64,000 bases of DNA. Source: Rosa chinensis. Lineage: Eukaryota > Streptophyta > Magnoliopsida > Rosales > Rosaceae. The notes beneath the pieces are model-generated. The model saw nothing but the letters and a program-made list of their open reading frames with translations, was not told the DNA's origin and ran no database searches. The translations under genes and the position numbers were made by a program. How positions within the stretch are numbered: the first letter of the stretch is position 1; every line of letters begins with the position of its first letter. Below are positions 41,650-53,244 of this stretch, in pieces. Where the stretch lies: NCBI RefSeq assembly GCF_002994745.2, contig NC_037092.1, forward strand, positions 81,140,824 to 81,204,823, written 5' to 3'.

Positions 41650-42907
41650 TAATAAATTAAGAAAGTTTAAAACAAATTAAAAATAAAATAAAAAAATTCT
41701 TGTTTTGGAAATAAAAATTGAATACTGCAAAAGAATTCGTAAATGACACCTATTTTCGTGGAAATTAAAGTGAAGAATTTAAATAATGAATTCCTTCATT
41801 TTTTTCCACAGTAAAATTTAAATTTTCAATCTGATAATGTCAAACGAGGGAATTGGATTTTACAAAGGGTGCTGCTATTGCCACCCTATTATTTTCTTAG
41901 TTCACCCTACAAACAATTGAATTATAGAAAGACTATATTACCCAAGTACAAAATGACTAATAAGTACACTAATTTTCTAAAATTCAAATCTGTAAAAAAA
42001 AAAAATCAATTAATTAAATACAAAAACTACTTAATTCCTCATTGGGTAACAATAATCTTCATATTCTCTACCCAAATTTGAATTTATTACTATTTTCTTT
42101 TTTCGTCTTTTTGTTGCATCCTCATCTAATTCGTTATTATGTGAAATTTTGTTCACACATTGCTAAATTATAGATACATATCTCTTACTTAATACACAAC
42201 CTATTAACTTTTTTATTTTAATATTGTACTAGAAACACCTCATTCACAATACACAATATTTTTTCATTAAATACATATCCTTTTTTTTTTCCTGAAATAA
42301 ATTGAGATAAATATCTGGTAAGAGACTAGCTTTTTTTTTTCTTATACAAGAGTGCTGCAATTGAAAAAAAAACGAGACCCAAAGATTGGCATATTACACT
42401 AGAAGACTCAACATCAGTTCCTCAATGGCTCAATGTGAGAGTTTTGGTAAATCACATGGTTATCACTAAAGTTAATACAATGGCACCCAAAGAATGTTTT
42501 AATTTTTTTCCACTTGTTGAGTGTACATACTCAAATGCCAATGGGGAATTGCTTGTAATTGAGGACTTGACCAAGATAATATTCATATGCCAATTGTTGA
42601 TGCGGTTGATGTTCAACGCGAAGCGAGACCTTTAGATAAAAAGATAAGAATCTAGTGAAACACATCAAGACAAAGTGAGAGGGAGATGCCCCATCTTAGT
42701 GGCATGGCCAACAACAATTAATGATTTCAGCTCCGACCACATGGAAAAATCAAGAAATTACGTGTGGATGAAATCTACACATCTTACTTAATACGAATTG
42801 ATAATAAATGAGAAATCAAAAAAGAAATTGTGAACGAAATCTACAGAGATCCAACATAAAATCAATTGACAGTTGTCGATGAATATGTACTACACATTCA
42901 ACTCATG
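41650..42907. other. No gene seen; possible MITE end
   Basis: tgctattgccaccctattat near 41,873 matches the end of the element at 30957-31704. The remainder is AT-rich with no supported open frame. Confidence 0.4.
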
Positions 42908-42925
42908 AATGAATTCTATATAGCT
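42908..42925. repeat. Target-site duplication, left copy
   Basis: aatgaattctatatagct, repeated exactly at 44019-44036. Confidence 0.9.
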
Positions 42926-44018
42926 TTTTTTTTTTTAGTAGAAGGAGGTCAGCCATTTTTATTCAATATGAAAAAAGCAATATTACACAGTGACCCGCCC
43001 CAGTAGGGCCGTCAGAAAGAGACACCGCTAAACACAATACTACTCCACCAATTAAGTGAAGCTCAGGGAGGAGAAAACTAATAGGAAACTGACAATAAAA
43101 TTTTTCTGCAGCATCCATCAGTAGACTCGCTGACAACCTAAGACCAATAATCCCTGCAGTTCCTCGTGGATATTGACCCCAATAAAAATAAGAGACTAGG
43201 TACCAAAACATGGTGCGTCCTGGATCCCAAATTTTTATACAAAATCCACCGGGATCCCAAATCCGGTACCAATAGTAGGTAAGCCCAAGTAAAGCTGCTT
43301 CAACCCCTCCAAAAAGGCCCAAGCCCAAATTTGATAAACAAATTTGAGTCCAAGCCCTAAGGGGAGTTGCCCTAACAGCCCAAATAGATCTAGCCCACTT
43401 AGCGTCTGCTCCTCGGATGGACCAAAACTCCGGTAATCCAGCGGCAATACTACTGCCACTCACGGCCACCAATTGGCTTTGCCACCAGACCATCCAATGA
43501 GGCCGATCTGCAGATAGACTAGGCAGAGAAAGAAACTTGAAATGAATCTGACCCGACCTGCCCTTCACCATCACATCACCACTCGACGATCTGTCACCTG
43601 CATCACCTCGCCCACTGCCTCGACACAAGAAACCGCGGCTTGCGCTGAGACCAAAAGAACCTCCACGAACAAGAAGCATCGGCGTTGGACTCAGATGATT
43701 TGGCCGGAGTAAGATCGGAGCCACGCTTCGCAGCCTTCTACTCGGATCCCACTCCATCCCACAACCGCCGCCGCCGCCCTCCGTTGTCGTTCCAAAAGTC
43801 CTTTGGCTACCCAATACAGCCACACCATTGCCTAAACTCTCTTCAAGAATTGCTCTACCCTCAAGAACACCAATAGCCAACACACAGAGGCCGAAGCCTG
43901 AGAATATCTCCATGAAAGGAGCAGATTTAGGTCGCGACGGCCAAGAGGCGCCGCTACCCCAAACCCTAGCAGAGCGCTAGGGTGCCTTGTTTTCAATTTA
44001 TGGTTAGTTAAGTTCAGA
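42926..44018 (-). mobile_element. Complete LINE-mobilised retroposon, minus orientation (copy 3)
   Basis: A perfect 18-bp duplication flanks a 1,093-bp unit whose left end is a T-run (the tail of a minus-strand insertion). The 5' end (right side) reads aaccctagc-type sequence. A RIWDPGG-coding stretch is shared with copy 1. One minus-strand frame of 316 codons (43913-42963) fills most of the element without any known domain. No reverse transcriptase is present. Confidence 0.85.
42963..43913 (-). CDS. 316-codon open frame inside retroposon copy 3, unrecognised
   Basis: It starts at ATG 43913 (MEIFSGFGLCVLAIGVLEGR) and stays open almost to the A-tail. The first half is Gly/Arg/Ser-rich, and the last third has Leu-rich hydrophobic stretches. 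A RIWDPGG segment appears twice nearby and also in copy 1. No domain is recognised. The frame may be a by-product of GC-rich composition, or the remains of a protein specific to this retroposon family. No homologous frame of equal length exists in copy 1, which argues for chance. Confidence 0.3.
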   Translation of the reverse strand: MEIFSGFGLCVLAIGVLEGRAILEESLGNGVAVLGSQRTFGTTTEGGGGGCGMEWDPSRRLRSVAPILLRPNHLSPTPMLLVRGGSFGLSASRGFLCRGSGRGDAGDRSSSGDVMVKGRSGQIHFKFLSLPSLSADRPHWMVWWQSQLVAVSGSSIAAGLPEFWSIRGADAKWARSIWAVRATPLRAWTQICLSNLGLGLFGGVEAALLGLTYYWYRIWDPGGFCIKIWDPGRTMFWYLVSYFYWGQYPRGTAGIIGLRLSASLLMDAAEKFYCQFPISFLLPELHLIGGVVLCLAVSLSDGPTGAGHCVILLFSY

Positions 44019-44036
44019 AATGAATTCTATATAGCT
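44019..44036. repeat. Target-site duplication, right copy
   Basis: Exact copy of 42908-42925. Confidence 0.9.
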
Positions 44037-44176
44037 AACCTAAATGAATTAATAATGAATATGAATACATACAAAACTTTAGATATCCGAGTTCAAACTC
44101 TATTCTCAATAAAAAGTGTATGAAATAAAATATGTATCTAAGATACTATATAACTGGTCAAATTTTAAGATATTAA

Positions 44177-44646
44177 GACCTCCTTTTGGTTCACGGAATG
44201 GAAATGTTGGCAAATGAAAGTTAATCATTTCATGTATTTGGCACACCCGAGGAAAGGAACAACTTTCCTACATGAAGGGAAAATAGGGGGAAAATGGATC
44301 CTCCAACACCCTTGGGGTTCATTTTCCTCATACTTTCCTTGCATTAATTGCACAGTAATTACATACTCTAAATATTATTTTAATGGTTGTTATTTCCAAA
44401 TTATTCTAGAAACTTTTGAATTTTGAATTATTTATATTTTGATAATAAGGATATTATTGAAAAATTGATGTTATTTACTTTCTTATTCATGCACAAATCA
44501 AACATCGAAAAAGAAAGTAAAATACATTTTCCAATTACTTTTCCGGTGTTTCCAAACATTGGTAGGAAGCTAGTGAAAAATTTATTTTCCCATGCTCATG
44601 GGAAAAACCAAGAAACCAATTTCCTTTCCGCCAACCAGACGAGGCC
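44177..44646. mobile_element. Harbinger-type MITE
   Basis: Starts gacctccttttggttcacgg and ends ccgccaaccagacgaggcc, imperfect inverted repeats of about 28 bp. TAA flanks both sides (44174-44176, 44647-44649). The 470-bp body has no transposase; the plus-strand frames inside have no domain. Confidence 0.65.
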
Positions 44647-44649
44647 TAA

Positions 44650-46124
44650 GAGTAACTTGAACTATTTGATCTCCATGGCTACATAATTGGAGAAGACATT
44701 CAACTAGAAAAACATCCTCCAGACTACAGCAGTCTTATAAATGATTTTCTAAAATTTTTCTATGTGGAGAAATTTTACGGGATTGACTGATAAATCACCT
44801 CACCTTAATAGTGGTTTGACACACCCACTTATATTTAAGAAATTCTTAATTTAATAAAAAGAAAATCTATTTTTTATTAAATTTCTATTCAGTTCTCCGA
44901 GCTTCTATATCATCATCTTGTCTAAATTCTGTTGTGCATATCTAGTTCTTTAATGAAATCATCGAGTGAGTTCAAAACAAACTAATGATGCAAGCTAAAA
45001 GATTTGGCCAAGAGATCCCTGTAGTTGATCCAAAAACAGATGAGAAATGAGAGAAATCCCCCGTTTTCTCTGTACTAGTCTAATTAAATACATGAAACCC
45101 AGCAATTAAATCTACAGAACAAGTCTGCATTTGGTCAAAACTAATTTTGATTGCAGAACACTTCACTTGGAGAGTTGGAGATAAGGCGAGGACCAAAAAA
45201 GTTGGCTACCGTTATATGAGAAAAGAGTGAAAACATGCATGTCACTCATCAAAACATTAGTGGTGCGTCAAACCGGCCACCTCATCAAAATAACTTGGTT
45301 TAAAAGTATATAAACCCGTCAATGGATTAGATTTGAAACAAATCGACCTAAATTCATTTCCATTTAGAAACAAATAAAATTCAATCTGACCCGACCCGAT
45401 AATCCAGCGGATCATTGAAAGGAAAATTCAAATTCATATCCAGCAAATTAATTAATATCCGATCAATCCACTAATCCTGTTCATTTATTATATTACTTTT
45501 TAAATATTTAATATATTTCATCTCATCCTTTCAAAAAAAAAAAAAATTTATTTAATATGCAATAAAAGAAATAAGGTTTAATGAAATATTCTATAAAAGT
45601 TAAGATTTTTAATCTTCCCAAATTTTGTTAAACTCATATATAACACTAATTATTTATTGAAAAATTAAATAATTATATATAAATCTTATATAATTAAGCC
45701 AATTCTCAAAGGAATGGTTAAATTTTTGAACTACCATATTTGTCCTCACATAATATAGATATTAATAAATAAATTATTTTTATATGAGGATAAGATAGTC
45801 AATTGACTATGTCATATTTCAAAAATTTGCAATACTTCCCATTAAAAAATGAGAAACTTTCTCAACATCACGAAAGATAAAAAAAATTAAAAAAATAAAA
45901 ATAAAAGCCAATTGACATGTGCAGAGCACATGTTAAGGGGCTAGTATAAATTATGTCATATACTTGTAAAATAATAAAATTTTTCAAAGAAAGTGAATGG
46001 GCCTATATATATGTACTATTTAAATATGAACCCATGAAAAATACACCATCGGTAGGTTGGCACTAGAGAGGACCCAATAAGAGGGTTGAGATTGGACCTC
46101 TCTCAATCTGCAATATGATCCACC
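44650..46124. other. No gene seen
   Basis: AT-rich intergenic DNA. 45,250-45,500 has gacccgacccgataatccag-type repeats like decayed hAT elements. Confidence 0.45.
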
Positions 46125-46135
46125 CACGTGACGTG
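46125..46135 (+). promoter_or_regulatory. Tandem ACGTG (G-box/ABRE-like) upstream of the patatin-like gene
   Basis: cacgtgacgtg contains a CACGTG G-box and a second ACGTG. It lies about 140 bp upstream of the TATA box and would be a binding site for bZIP or bHLH factors. Confidence 0.55.
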
Positions 46136-46269
46136 ACTGGTTTTGATTGTGAAGTAAACCTATCCACATCTTCACGAATACTGCGTGCATGAGATTTTTT
46201 TTTTTTTTGGTCTGAAGCGTGCATGAGATCTCAAACACAAATAAATGTTGGAAAGGGGTTAGAAGCTCT

Positions 46270-46278
46270 CTATATAAA
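46270..46278 (+). promoter_or_regulatory. TATA box of the patatin-like gene
   Basis: ctatataaacc, about 75 bp before the start codon. Confidence 0.7.
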
Positions 46279-46350
46279 CCCTACACAAGCTCTGTAAACT
46301 TCATTCTTCCTCAGCCACTACACCTCCCTTATACTAGCTAGCTAGTCCCG

Positions 46351-48560
46351 ATGGAGAAAGCAAGTGCATTCCTCCGCCATCCTCCTCCTTGTAAGGGAAA
46401 ACTCATCACTATCCTTAGCATTGATGGAGGTGGAGTCAAAGGGATTATCCCCGCAACTATTCTCGCCGTCTTAGAGAAGAAGCTTCAGGTAATTAACAAA
46501 ACAAAAAGGTTTCATGATCCAAGTCTTTACGGATTCTATTGATATATCTTAATTTAATTACTTGTAGTACAATTAATTAACAATCATACTTAAGCAGGAA
46601 AAGGAGAGCAATACAAATGCAAGACTGGCCGATTATTTCGATGTGATTGCAGGGACGAGCACCGGTGGCCTTGTGACTGCCATGCTCACTGCTCCTGATG
46701 AAAACAATCGTCCCTTGTTCAGTGCTGACCAGATTGTCCCTTTTTATCTTGAAAACTGTCCTAAGATCTTTCCACCAAGCAAGTAATTAAGTAGTTGAAT
46801 TAATTTACCGATTAATCAAAATTAATTTCAATAAATATATTTAATTAATTAATTTTCTTATACATAGGTCTGCATTTCTAGGCAACATGGATGAATTGCC
46901 CTCTGGTTATAGTGATGACACGCTTCAACATTTGAAGCTAATGCCGAATTCAGGATTTTCTCGTAGTTGGTTAGAGTGGTTATGGAAATTAGTTGCTAAG
47001 CTTCCTGGTTCAATTGGGAAGCTACTGGGGAGTCCAAAATATGCTGCCACTGCGTTACGGGATATAGTTGAAGGAAAATTAGGAGACATACGGTTGAATC
47101 AGACATTGACCAATGTTGTAATCCCGAGTTATGATATAAGTCTGCTCCAACCAGCTATCTTCTCAACTTACGAGGTCTGTACGTTTCTTTCTTTCATTTG
47201 AAGTCCCTTGCGGTGAGAATGTTTTATACTGTTCCTGAGTATTGAAATTTTGGAGTCCAGTGTCATTGAATTAGTGGGGAGTATCAGAATTTTAATACTC
47301 TAGACTATTATGAAAGTTTTGTTTATATGACGGTGTCAGTAATCAACAATGTAGAACATACAAATTAATCATTTGTTCTTGGTCATTGTAGTTGAAAAGG
47401 AACGAGGAGCAAGATCCGGCTAAACTCTCTGATATATGCATGGCAACTTCAGCAGCACCAACCTATTTTCCTGCATATAAATTTGAAACCAATACTAGAG
47501 AATTCCATGTCGTTGACGGCGGAATGGCTGCTAATAACCCGGTACTAGTTAGTTCATCAAATTTAAGGACCCAGCTCCTGTGTGTGTGTGGGGTGGAGTG
47601 GAGTGGTGAAACAATGACTTCTCATTTAGGAGGTCATGTGTTCGAGCCCCATCAAGGTGGGGAGAGGTGGGGATTAAAAGAATCAATGTGTGTGTGCATT
47701 GATTTGTCTATAATATTTTGTTTTTCAGGGTTTGGTTGCTATAACGGAAGTGACAAAAGAAATCAAGAATAAAAATCCTGACTTTCGAAAAGAATGGGCA
47801 GCTGATCAGGGCAATCGGTTCCTACTTATATCATTGGGTACTGGTTCACCAAAGCAAAAGAGTACATACAACGCCGACGAAGCAGCCAACTGGGGTATTG
47901 GGGGATGGATGATTCATTTGGATCCATTTTCTTGTCCATTGCAAGAAGTATTCACTGAAGCAAGTAGTGACATGGTCGATATCCACCTCACTACCCTTTT
48001 CGAATCTATTTGGTCCAAGGGAACTTACCTTCGAATTCAGGTATTTATACATAACCATAACTGGATATTCTAAACTTTATATCATAACATGTAAAACATT
48101 ATGAGGTCTTTCCGCTTACCATATTAGAAAAAGATTTGATGGAAATACAAAATGGTGCAGCATGATCAATTGCCTGCAGACATGAATTCTATGGACAATG
48201 CTACAGAAGAAAACCTGAAAAATCTTGCGATAGCTGGGCAGCAGCTGTTACAGAAATCGGTTTCAAAGATGAATACAGCTACCGGTCGCCTTGAGACTGT
48301 TAAACCTGAGATCACAAATGAAAAGGCTCTCGAAATGTATTATTACTCTCCATCAATACTAAGATTCATAGCAAAACATACATCTTATTTCTATATATTC
48401 GTTGTAAAAGCACTAATACTAGCTTGTTAATTGTTTTTTTTTTTTTTTTAAATTAACTTGCATCTGTAGGATGGCGGAAAAACTCGTTGAGGAGAGGAAG
48501 AAACGTCAAAGCCGAGACCATGACCATGGTCACCAGAAGGAAATTGATGCCCAAGACTAA
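46351..48560 (+). CDS. Patatin-like phospholipase (lipid acyl hydrolase), seven exons
   Basis: Exons: 46351-46488, 46598-46782, 46868-47174, 47392-47541, 47729-48040, 48161-48336, 48470-48560. All borders are GT-AG and phases add up to 452 residues. The oxyanion loop DGGGVKG is at residues 25-31. The nucleophile Ser67 is in GTSTGG, and the catalytic Asp252 in DGGMAANNP, so the Ser-Asp dyad is complete. The C-terminus is charged and His-rich (DHDHGHQKE). No signal peptide is evident, which suggests a cytosolic or membrane-associated enzyme that releases fatty acids from galactolipids and phospholipids. In plants this family is linked to defence and stress. Intron 4 contains a SINE. The promoter has a TATA box and ACGTG pair. 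Confidence 0.9.
47560..47700 (+). mobile_element. SINE-like insertion in intron 4 of the patatin-like gene
   Basis: catgtgttcgagccccatca is a B-box-like tRNA T-loop region, preceded by tggtgaaacaatgacttctc. Flanking tgtgtgtg tracts occur on both sides. Confidence 0.5.
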
Positions 48561-48718
48561 ACTACCGAGAATCGTTCAGTACTGCGACTATATATGTTGC
48601 CTCAATAAAATACCAATTACCATGTTGGTTGTGATGAACCTTGTTCCATAATAAATATAAATAATTTCCCTATTCTGTCTTATGCAATTCCATGAATTTA
48701 GAAATAAAACTTTAATTC

Positions 48719-49190
48719 CTTTTTTTTTTCCTTCGATACCCAGCTAAGTTGGGAAGCTCATCCCCATACTTGACTTATTGTATTAGAAACATAAACATGC
48801 ATATAGGGCCTTGACCTCTAGCATCAATACAAGAATCCTCAGAAAATACATCCTGAATAATATCAGAAGACTCAACCAACCAAACATTATCAAGGTAATT
48901 CAACCTAGCATGATGAGCTAATCTATTGGCTACACAATTTGGTTTGAAGAAGATATGACTAATAACCTAAATAGAAAGTAAAGATGTCAAATATGACTTA
49001 CAATCATTGACAATCCGCCATATTTCAGATCTATCCTCCACATCTTGTTGTAGAGTAGAAACCACTAGTGAACAATCACATTCTAGATCAAAATTCTCTC
49101 ATTCTTGATGAATAACCAACAGCAGACCCGCCCTACATCCCTCTGCTTCCATGTGGAGAACAAAACATTCCTTTATCTATCAATAAAAGA
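48719..49190 (-). pseudogene. LINE RNase H relic with tail, just downstream of the patatin-like gene
   Basis: The T-run at 48719-48730 is the A-tail of a minus-strand LINE. The reverse strand reads ENFDLECDCSLVV, then VEDRSEIWRIVNDCKSYL and NCVANRLAHHARL, clear RVT_3-type RNase H motifs, with stops. It ends 160 bp past the patatin-like stop codon. Confidence 0.7.
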
Positions 49191-49814
49191 GAACAAATTA
49201 AGATTGAATTAACAAAATAGATGGATCGAAAAGAGCTGATCGAATCAGTGTTGATTCATTATTATTAGCATTGAAGTCACCCTCAAGTATAAGAGCCAAG
49301 TTACAGTATAATGGTTTTAGAGTAAGGGATATCGTACATAAGGGATTGGTAAATCTCATTCTAGCTAGGGAAGATCTCGAATTTCAATTATTAATACAAC
49401 TGAAATTTGGCAATCAGAGCAAACTAGACTAATAATTGGAATAAAGTACAAGTATGTTAAACATATAACCTACAACAAAGTCGAAAGTGGTGAACACTAT
49501 GCCTCAACTCCTAAGTACGTCCGACCTAAGCTAATATGCAAATTGAGCACAAAAAATTAAAAAGCCCTAGCAAAAGTATTTAGAAAAACTGTTAAAGTGA
49601 GTGGACAAAAATAAATAATTGTAAGAAAGTAAATAAAATTCAATGTTTTCCCAAATTTGTTTTCATATAAAACTATGCATGCAGTATGAGTTTCGTGAAA
49701 ACACTTTTAATCATTCTCTAGTACTGAAATCTCAAAATATACTATAAATCAACTCATTTAAAATACGAGCATCTCATAATTTTTTTAAATGCTCACATGA
49801 TAAAATAAGCATTG
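49191..49814. other. No gene seen
   Basis: AT-rich DNA. Confidence 0.45.
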
Positions 49815-50065
49815 ACTAGAGGGTACTGCCGACCAGGTGACGCAGCGGAGGGTATTGCTACCCTGGTAGTATCAGGTTACTGCAGTACTTGAAGCCTGCT
49901 TATTTTTAGGGTTTCATTACATTTGATTAGTTTAGGGTTTTCCTTAGGCTTTTGATTCATGGCTCATTTCTGTCGTAGCCCGTGTTCAGGTGAGTCATAT
50001 TTGTAAAATTTCTCACTTTACTATTAAAGGACTTACACCACCTGCGTTTAAAAATAATAATAATA
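49815..50065 (+). mobile_element. 5'-truncated LINE 3' end
   Basis: ggtagtatcaggttactgca, atggctcatttctgtcgtag and gagtcatatttgtaaa occur in the same order as in the element at 36115-37120. It ends in (aat)n. Only the 3' 250 bp is present. Confidence 0.55.
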
Positions 50066-50483
50066 ATAAAATATAAAATAAAAAACAACCTAGCCTCTTA
50101 TTCGACAAAGAATTCAGAAAAACTTGAGACATGAACTTATTGCCAAAATTTTGATTGTTGCTTTCAGGTGATCCACCAAAATCAAGTCATGATGGATGGC
50201 ATGATCGATACTCGATTAGTGAGGAATAGTATGAGTTTATGGCAGTACAATTGATCGATGAGTCAATTTCGCAAAAGAAAGGAGAGGACAACTGATTTTA
50301 TTAAAGACAATTGAGTTAAGCACTGATGACATGAACATTCATGTAGAATATGTACCAATAACTGAAGAACGCAAGGAAATAAATTACAAGTTTGATTTTC
50401 GTTGGGACAAAATTAACAATAAAGTTTAGTTTGCTTCATACACTTGATAATTCCAAAGTTCTCACGGTGAAGGTTTAGTACTA
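50066..50483. other. 3' flank of the aldolase gene
   Basis: AT-rich; it probably contains the aldolase 3' untranslated region. Confidence 0.4.
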
Positions 50484-52197
50484 CTAATACTTGTATCCCT
50501 TAACAAACAAGCTCTCAGAAGCTAATCCACCAGCACCTTCTCCACCATACTTCCCAAGAGTAGCGTCTGAGTTGGCCTTACACCTTGCCAAAAATGCCTC
50601 CTGAGCTTTCCCAACATTCTCCTTCTTCCCACCCCAAGTCTTAAGCGTGCTGCTCTGCAAAGCTCGGCCGAAGGAGAATGAAAGAGTCCATGGCTTGAGC
50701 ACGTCCAACTTGTTCATTGCATCCAGATTGAGTGTTGCATGTTCCTCGCTTTGTCCTCCGGAGAGAAACACAATCCCAGGCACCGCAGCTGGGACTGTGC
50801 GGCGCAGTGCAATCACTGTGTACTCGGCAATCACCTCCGGTGGTACCTGTGAAAATCAAACCCAATTAGATTTAAAGAATTATTTGATCTTGTCAATCAT
50901 GATTGGATATTCTGACATCAAGTTTTATATCTATAGTTTGGTAAAATAACATGTCAAACTGGACCGTGCAACAAAATGACATGCACATTTTGACACGATA
51001 ATCCTCAATCGACAATTTTGATATATTGTCTGCCTGATAACACAACACATGAAACTGTCTGAGAAATGCAAACATTATACATGTACCTTGGGCCTGTCAG
51101 AGCCTGGTGTGACCATGTTGGGCTTAAGGAGCGTGCCTTCAAGAAGAACATGTTGCTCATTCAGTGCCTTGTAAACTGCAGCAAGCACAAGTTCAGTAGC
51201 AGCAGCACATTTCTTGATGTCATGATCCCCATCAGTTAGAATCTCAGGCTCAACAATTGGAACCAAACCATTCTCCTGGCAGATGATTGCATAGCGAGCC
51301 AAGCCCTGTGCATTCTGCTGAATAGATAGTTCAGAAGGCTCGGTTGGGCCGATCTTGAGCACGGCACGCCACTTGGCAAAGCGCGCACCGGCCTTGTAGT
51401 ACTGCGCGCACCTAGCTCCAAGGGAGTCTAACCCTTGGGTTGTGGTTTCTCCATTTGTTCCGGCTAACTCAACTGTGCCCTTGTCAACTTTGATACCTGA
51501 TATCAAGGCATTAACCATCGATATTAAGTTATTAACACATATATAGTCGATCAAAGTACTTGTCTCGAGGACATATTATCGAAATCTTAGACCATGCCTG
51601 GAATGACATTGTTGTCTTGGAGGACTTCAACAAAGGGTTTGCCGTCAGAGGTCTTCTGGTACAAGGTCTCTTCAAAGAGGATGACACCGGAGAGGTGGGA
51701 GAGGGCATTGGGAGAGGTGAAGAGCAGCTCTCGGAGGGCTTGGCGGTTGGACTCAATGTTCTCGACATTGATGCTGGCTAGACGCTTGCCAATGGTGCCT
51801 GTGCTCTCATCAGCAGCCAATATGCCCTTGCCGGGAGTGGCAATGTACTTGGCATTCTTTATGAGCTCCTCTGCAAACAATCAAAGGTTCATCAATAATT
51901 CAATGGTTGTACAAATCTTATGTCTACGTGCAGTTCAAATAATAGTCTCTTACTACATAATCTAATGTGACGCACTTATTAGGACTACACAATCAGATGA
52001 GATCGTGTTCAATATCCTGAGAAACAGTTTGACATAATAACATATAACACCATCTAGTAAGCATTTCTTATGCACGATGAACATTACATTGTGATAACAA
52101 TCTTAAACTCCAAATCAATATCTCCCTACAAAGTGGATAGACCATGGTCGACATGGAGAGATATATTACCAGCATACTTTCCCACGAAGGCTGACAT
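50484..52197 (-). CDS. FBA: Cytosolic class I fructose-bisphosphate aldolase, four exons
   Basis: Exons: 52197-52170 (MSAFVGKYA), 51870-51598, 51496-51087, 50846-50484. Phases add up to 357 residues, one fewer than typical cytosolic plant aldolase, with no transit peptide. Motifs include [17 protein letters not shown], the Schiff-base Lys225 in [21 protein letters not shown] and the C-terminal Tyr in KGYKY. The enzyme cleaves fructose 1,6-bisphosphate to DHAP and glyceraldehyde 3-phosphate in glycolysis and works in reverse for gluconeogenesis and sucrose synthesis. Intron 2 appears to start with GC rather than GT (CCAG|gcatgg); this join is the only one that keeps PGIKVDKG in frame. A few positions ([20 protein letters not shown]) depart from the usual sequence but none is catalytic. 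Confidence 0.92.
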
Positions 52198-52265
52198 GGT
52201 TGAAGCTTAATTGGATAAGATAAAGGGAAGGAAAGTGCAAAAGTAAATTTAGACAAGCAACAATC

Positions 52266-52272
52266 TTATAGA
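52266..52272 (-). promoter_or_regulatory. TATA-like box of the aldolase gene
   Basis: Minus strand tctataag, about 70 bp upstream of the start codon. Confidence 0.5.
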
Positions 52273-52321
52273 CAAAGCTTGGATGGAATATGCCAGCAGA
52301 TCCAACGAGAGCAGGCACCAA

Positions 52322-52327
52322 CACGTG
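52322..52327 (-). promoter_or_regulatory. G-box upstream of the aldolase gene
   Basis: CACGTG within ggacacgtgt, about 50 bp upstream of the TATA-like box. It is a common binding site for light- or stress-responsive bZIP/bHLH factors. Confidence 0.5.
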
Positions 52328-52329
52328 TC

Positions 52330-53244
52330 CAAAGGTTAGCCCAAGGAAGGTTATCAACCTAGGATAGAGCAATGAGTGATCACTCTCCTCGCCAACTGGC
52401 AACTCATCCCCGGGCATAAAATTGTGTGGAAAGGCTAATGCTCCTCATCCAGTTCCTCAGAAGTTGAAGAGCCAGAGACCAAAGGAGGCTTTTGGATTCT
52501 ACCCTACTCCGTGCCTCAGCCACTTCAATTCTTCTGTTTTCTTTTCATTATTGGTATCCGGAATGCTAAAAACGGTCGCTCGCTCAATTGTCACCATCAA
52601 TGTTTGCAAGTCCAACCGTCGATTCTATACATCAACGACTGACAAATATCTATGAGCAACTGTCGAGAGATATCACCACCAGTTGCCTGTCGCAATCTCC
52701 TTCCCCACCAGGTAAACTTCTTATATACCCTAGTGCAGCCACAAGTTCACCCAGAATCGACACATGAAATGCAACTTGCACAAGGAACCCAAAGAAAAAG
52801 AAAGATCAAAAGGAAGAGGCACATCTAAAACGTATGAAAGTTAAGAAAGATTTATCATATTACATGTAAAAAGTCCTGGTTCATAAGTACATAACATGCG
52901 GGTGCCTGTATCTTGCTTCCCTCCTAAGCCATACAAATGCGAAGTAAGTTTCAACGGGAGCTAGCTTGGCTATCTAGGCACAGACTCACTGCCTACCATC
53001 ACAAACTTGCTGTCCAACCCCAACCCTTATGACATGACATTATTGTCATATGTAAAACACATTTGTAAAAGAACAGAAGACCTATATAACAAAAAGAAAC
53101 ATTCAAAGGATGGTGGTTCTGGACTTGAAAGTCAAAATTTTCTCAACATTGAAACTGTAGAATCCAGCACGTTACTAGCTGATCATCATTGCTGAAAATA
53201 ACTCAAGTTGATAATGGGTTGGACCAAATAGCAGTTTCCATGAG
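52330..53244. other. Spacer between the aldolase promoter and the end of the uridine kinase gene
   Basis: It contains the aldolase upstream region and the 3' untranslated region of the next gene. The plus-strand frame at 52422-52655 has no domain. Confidence 0.45.
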
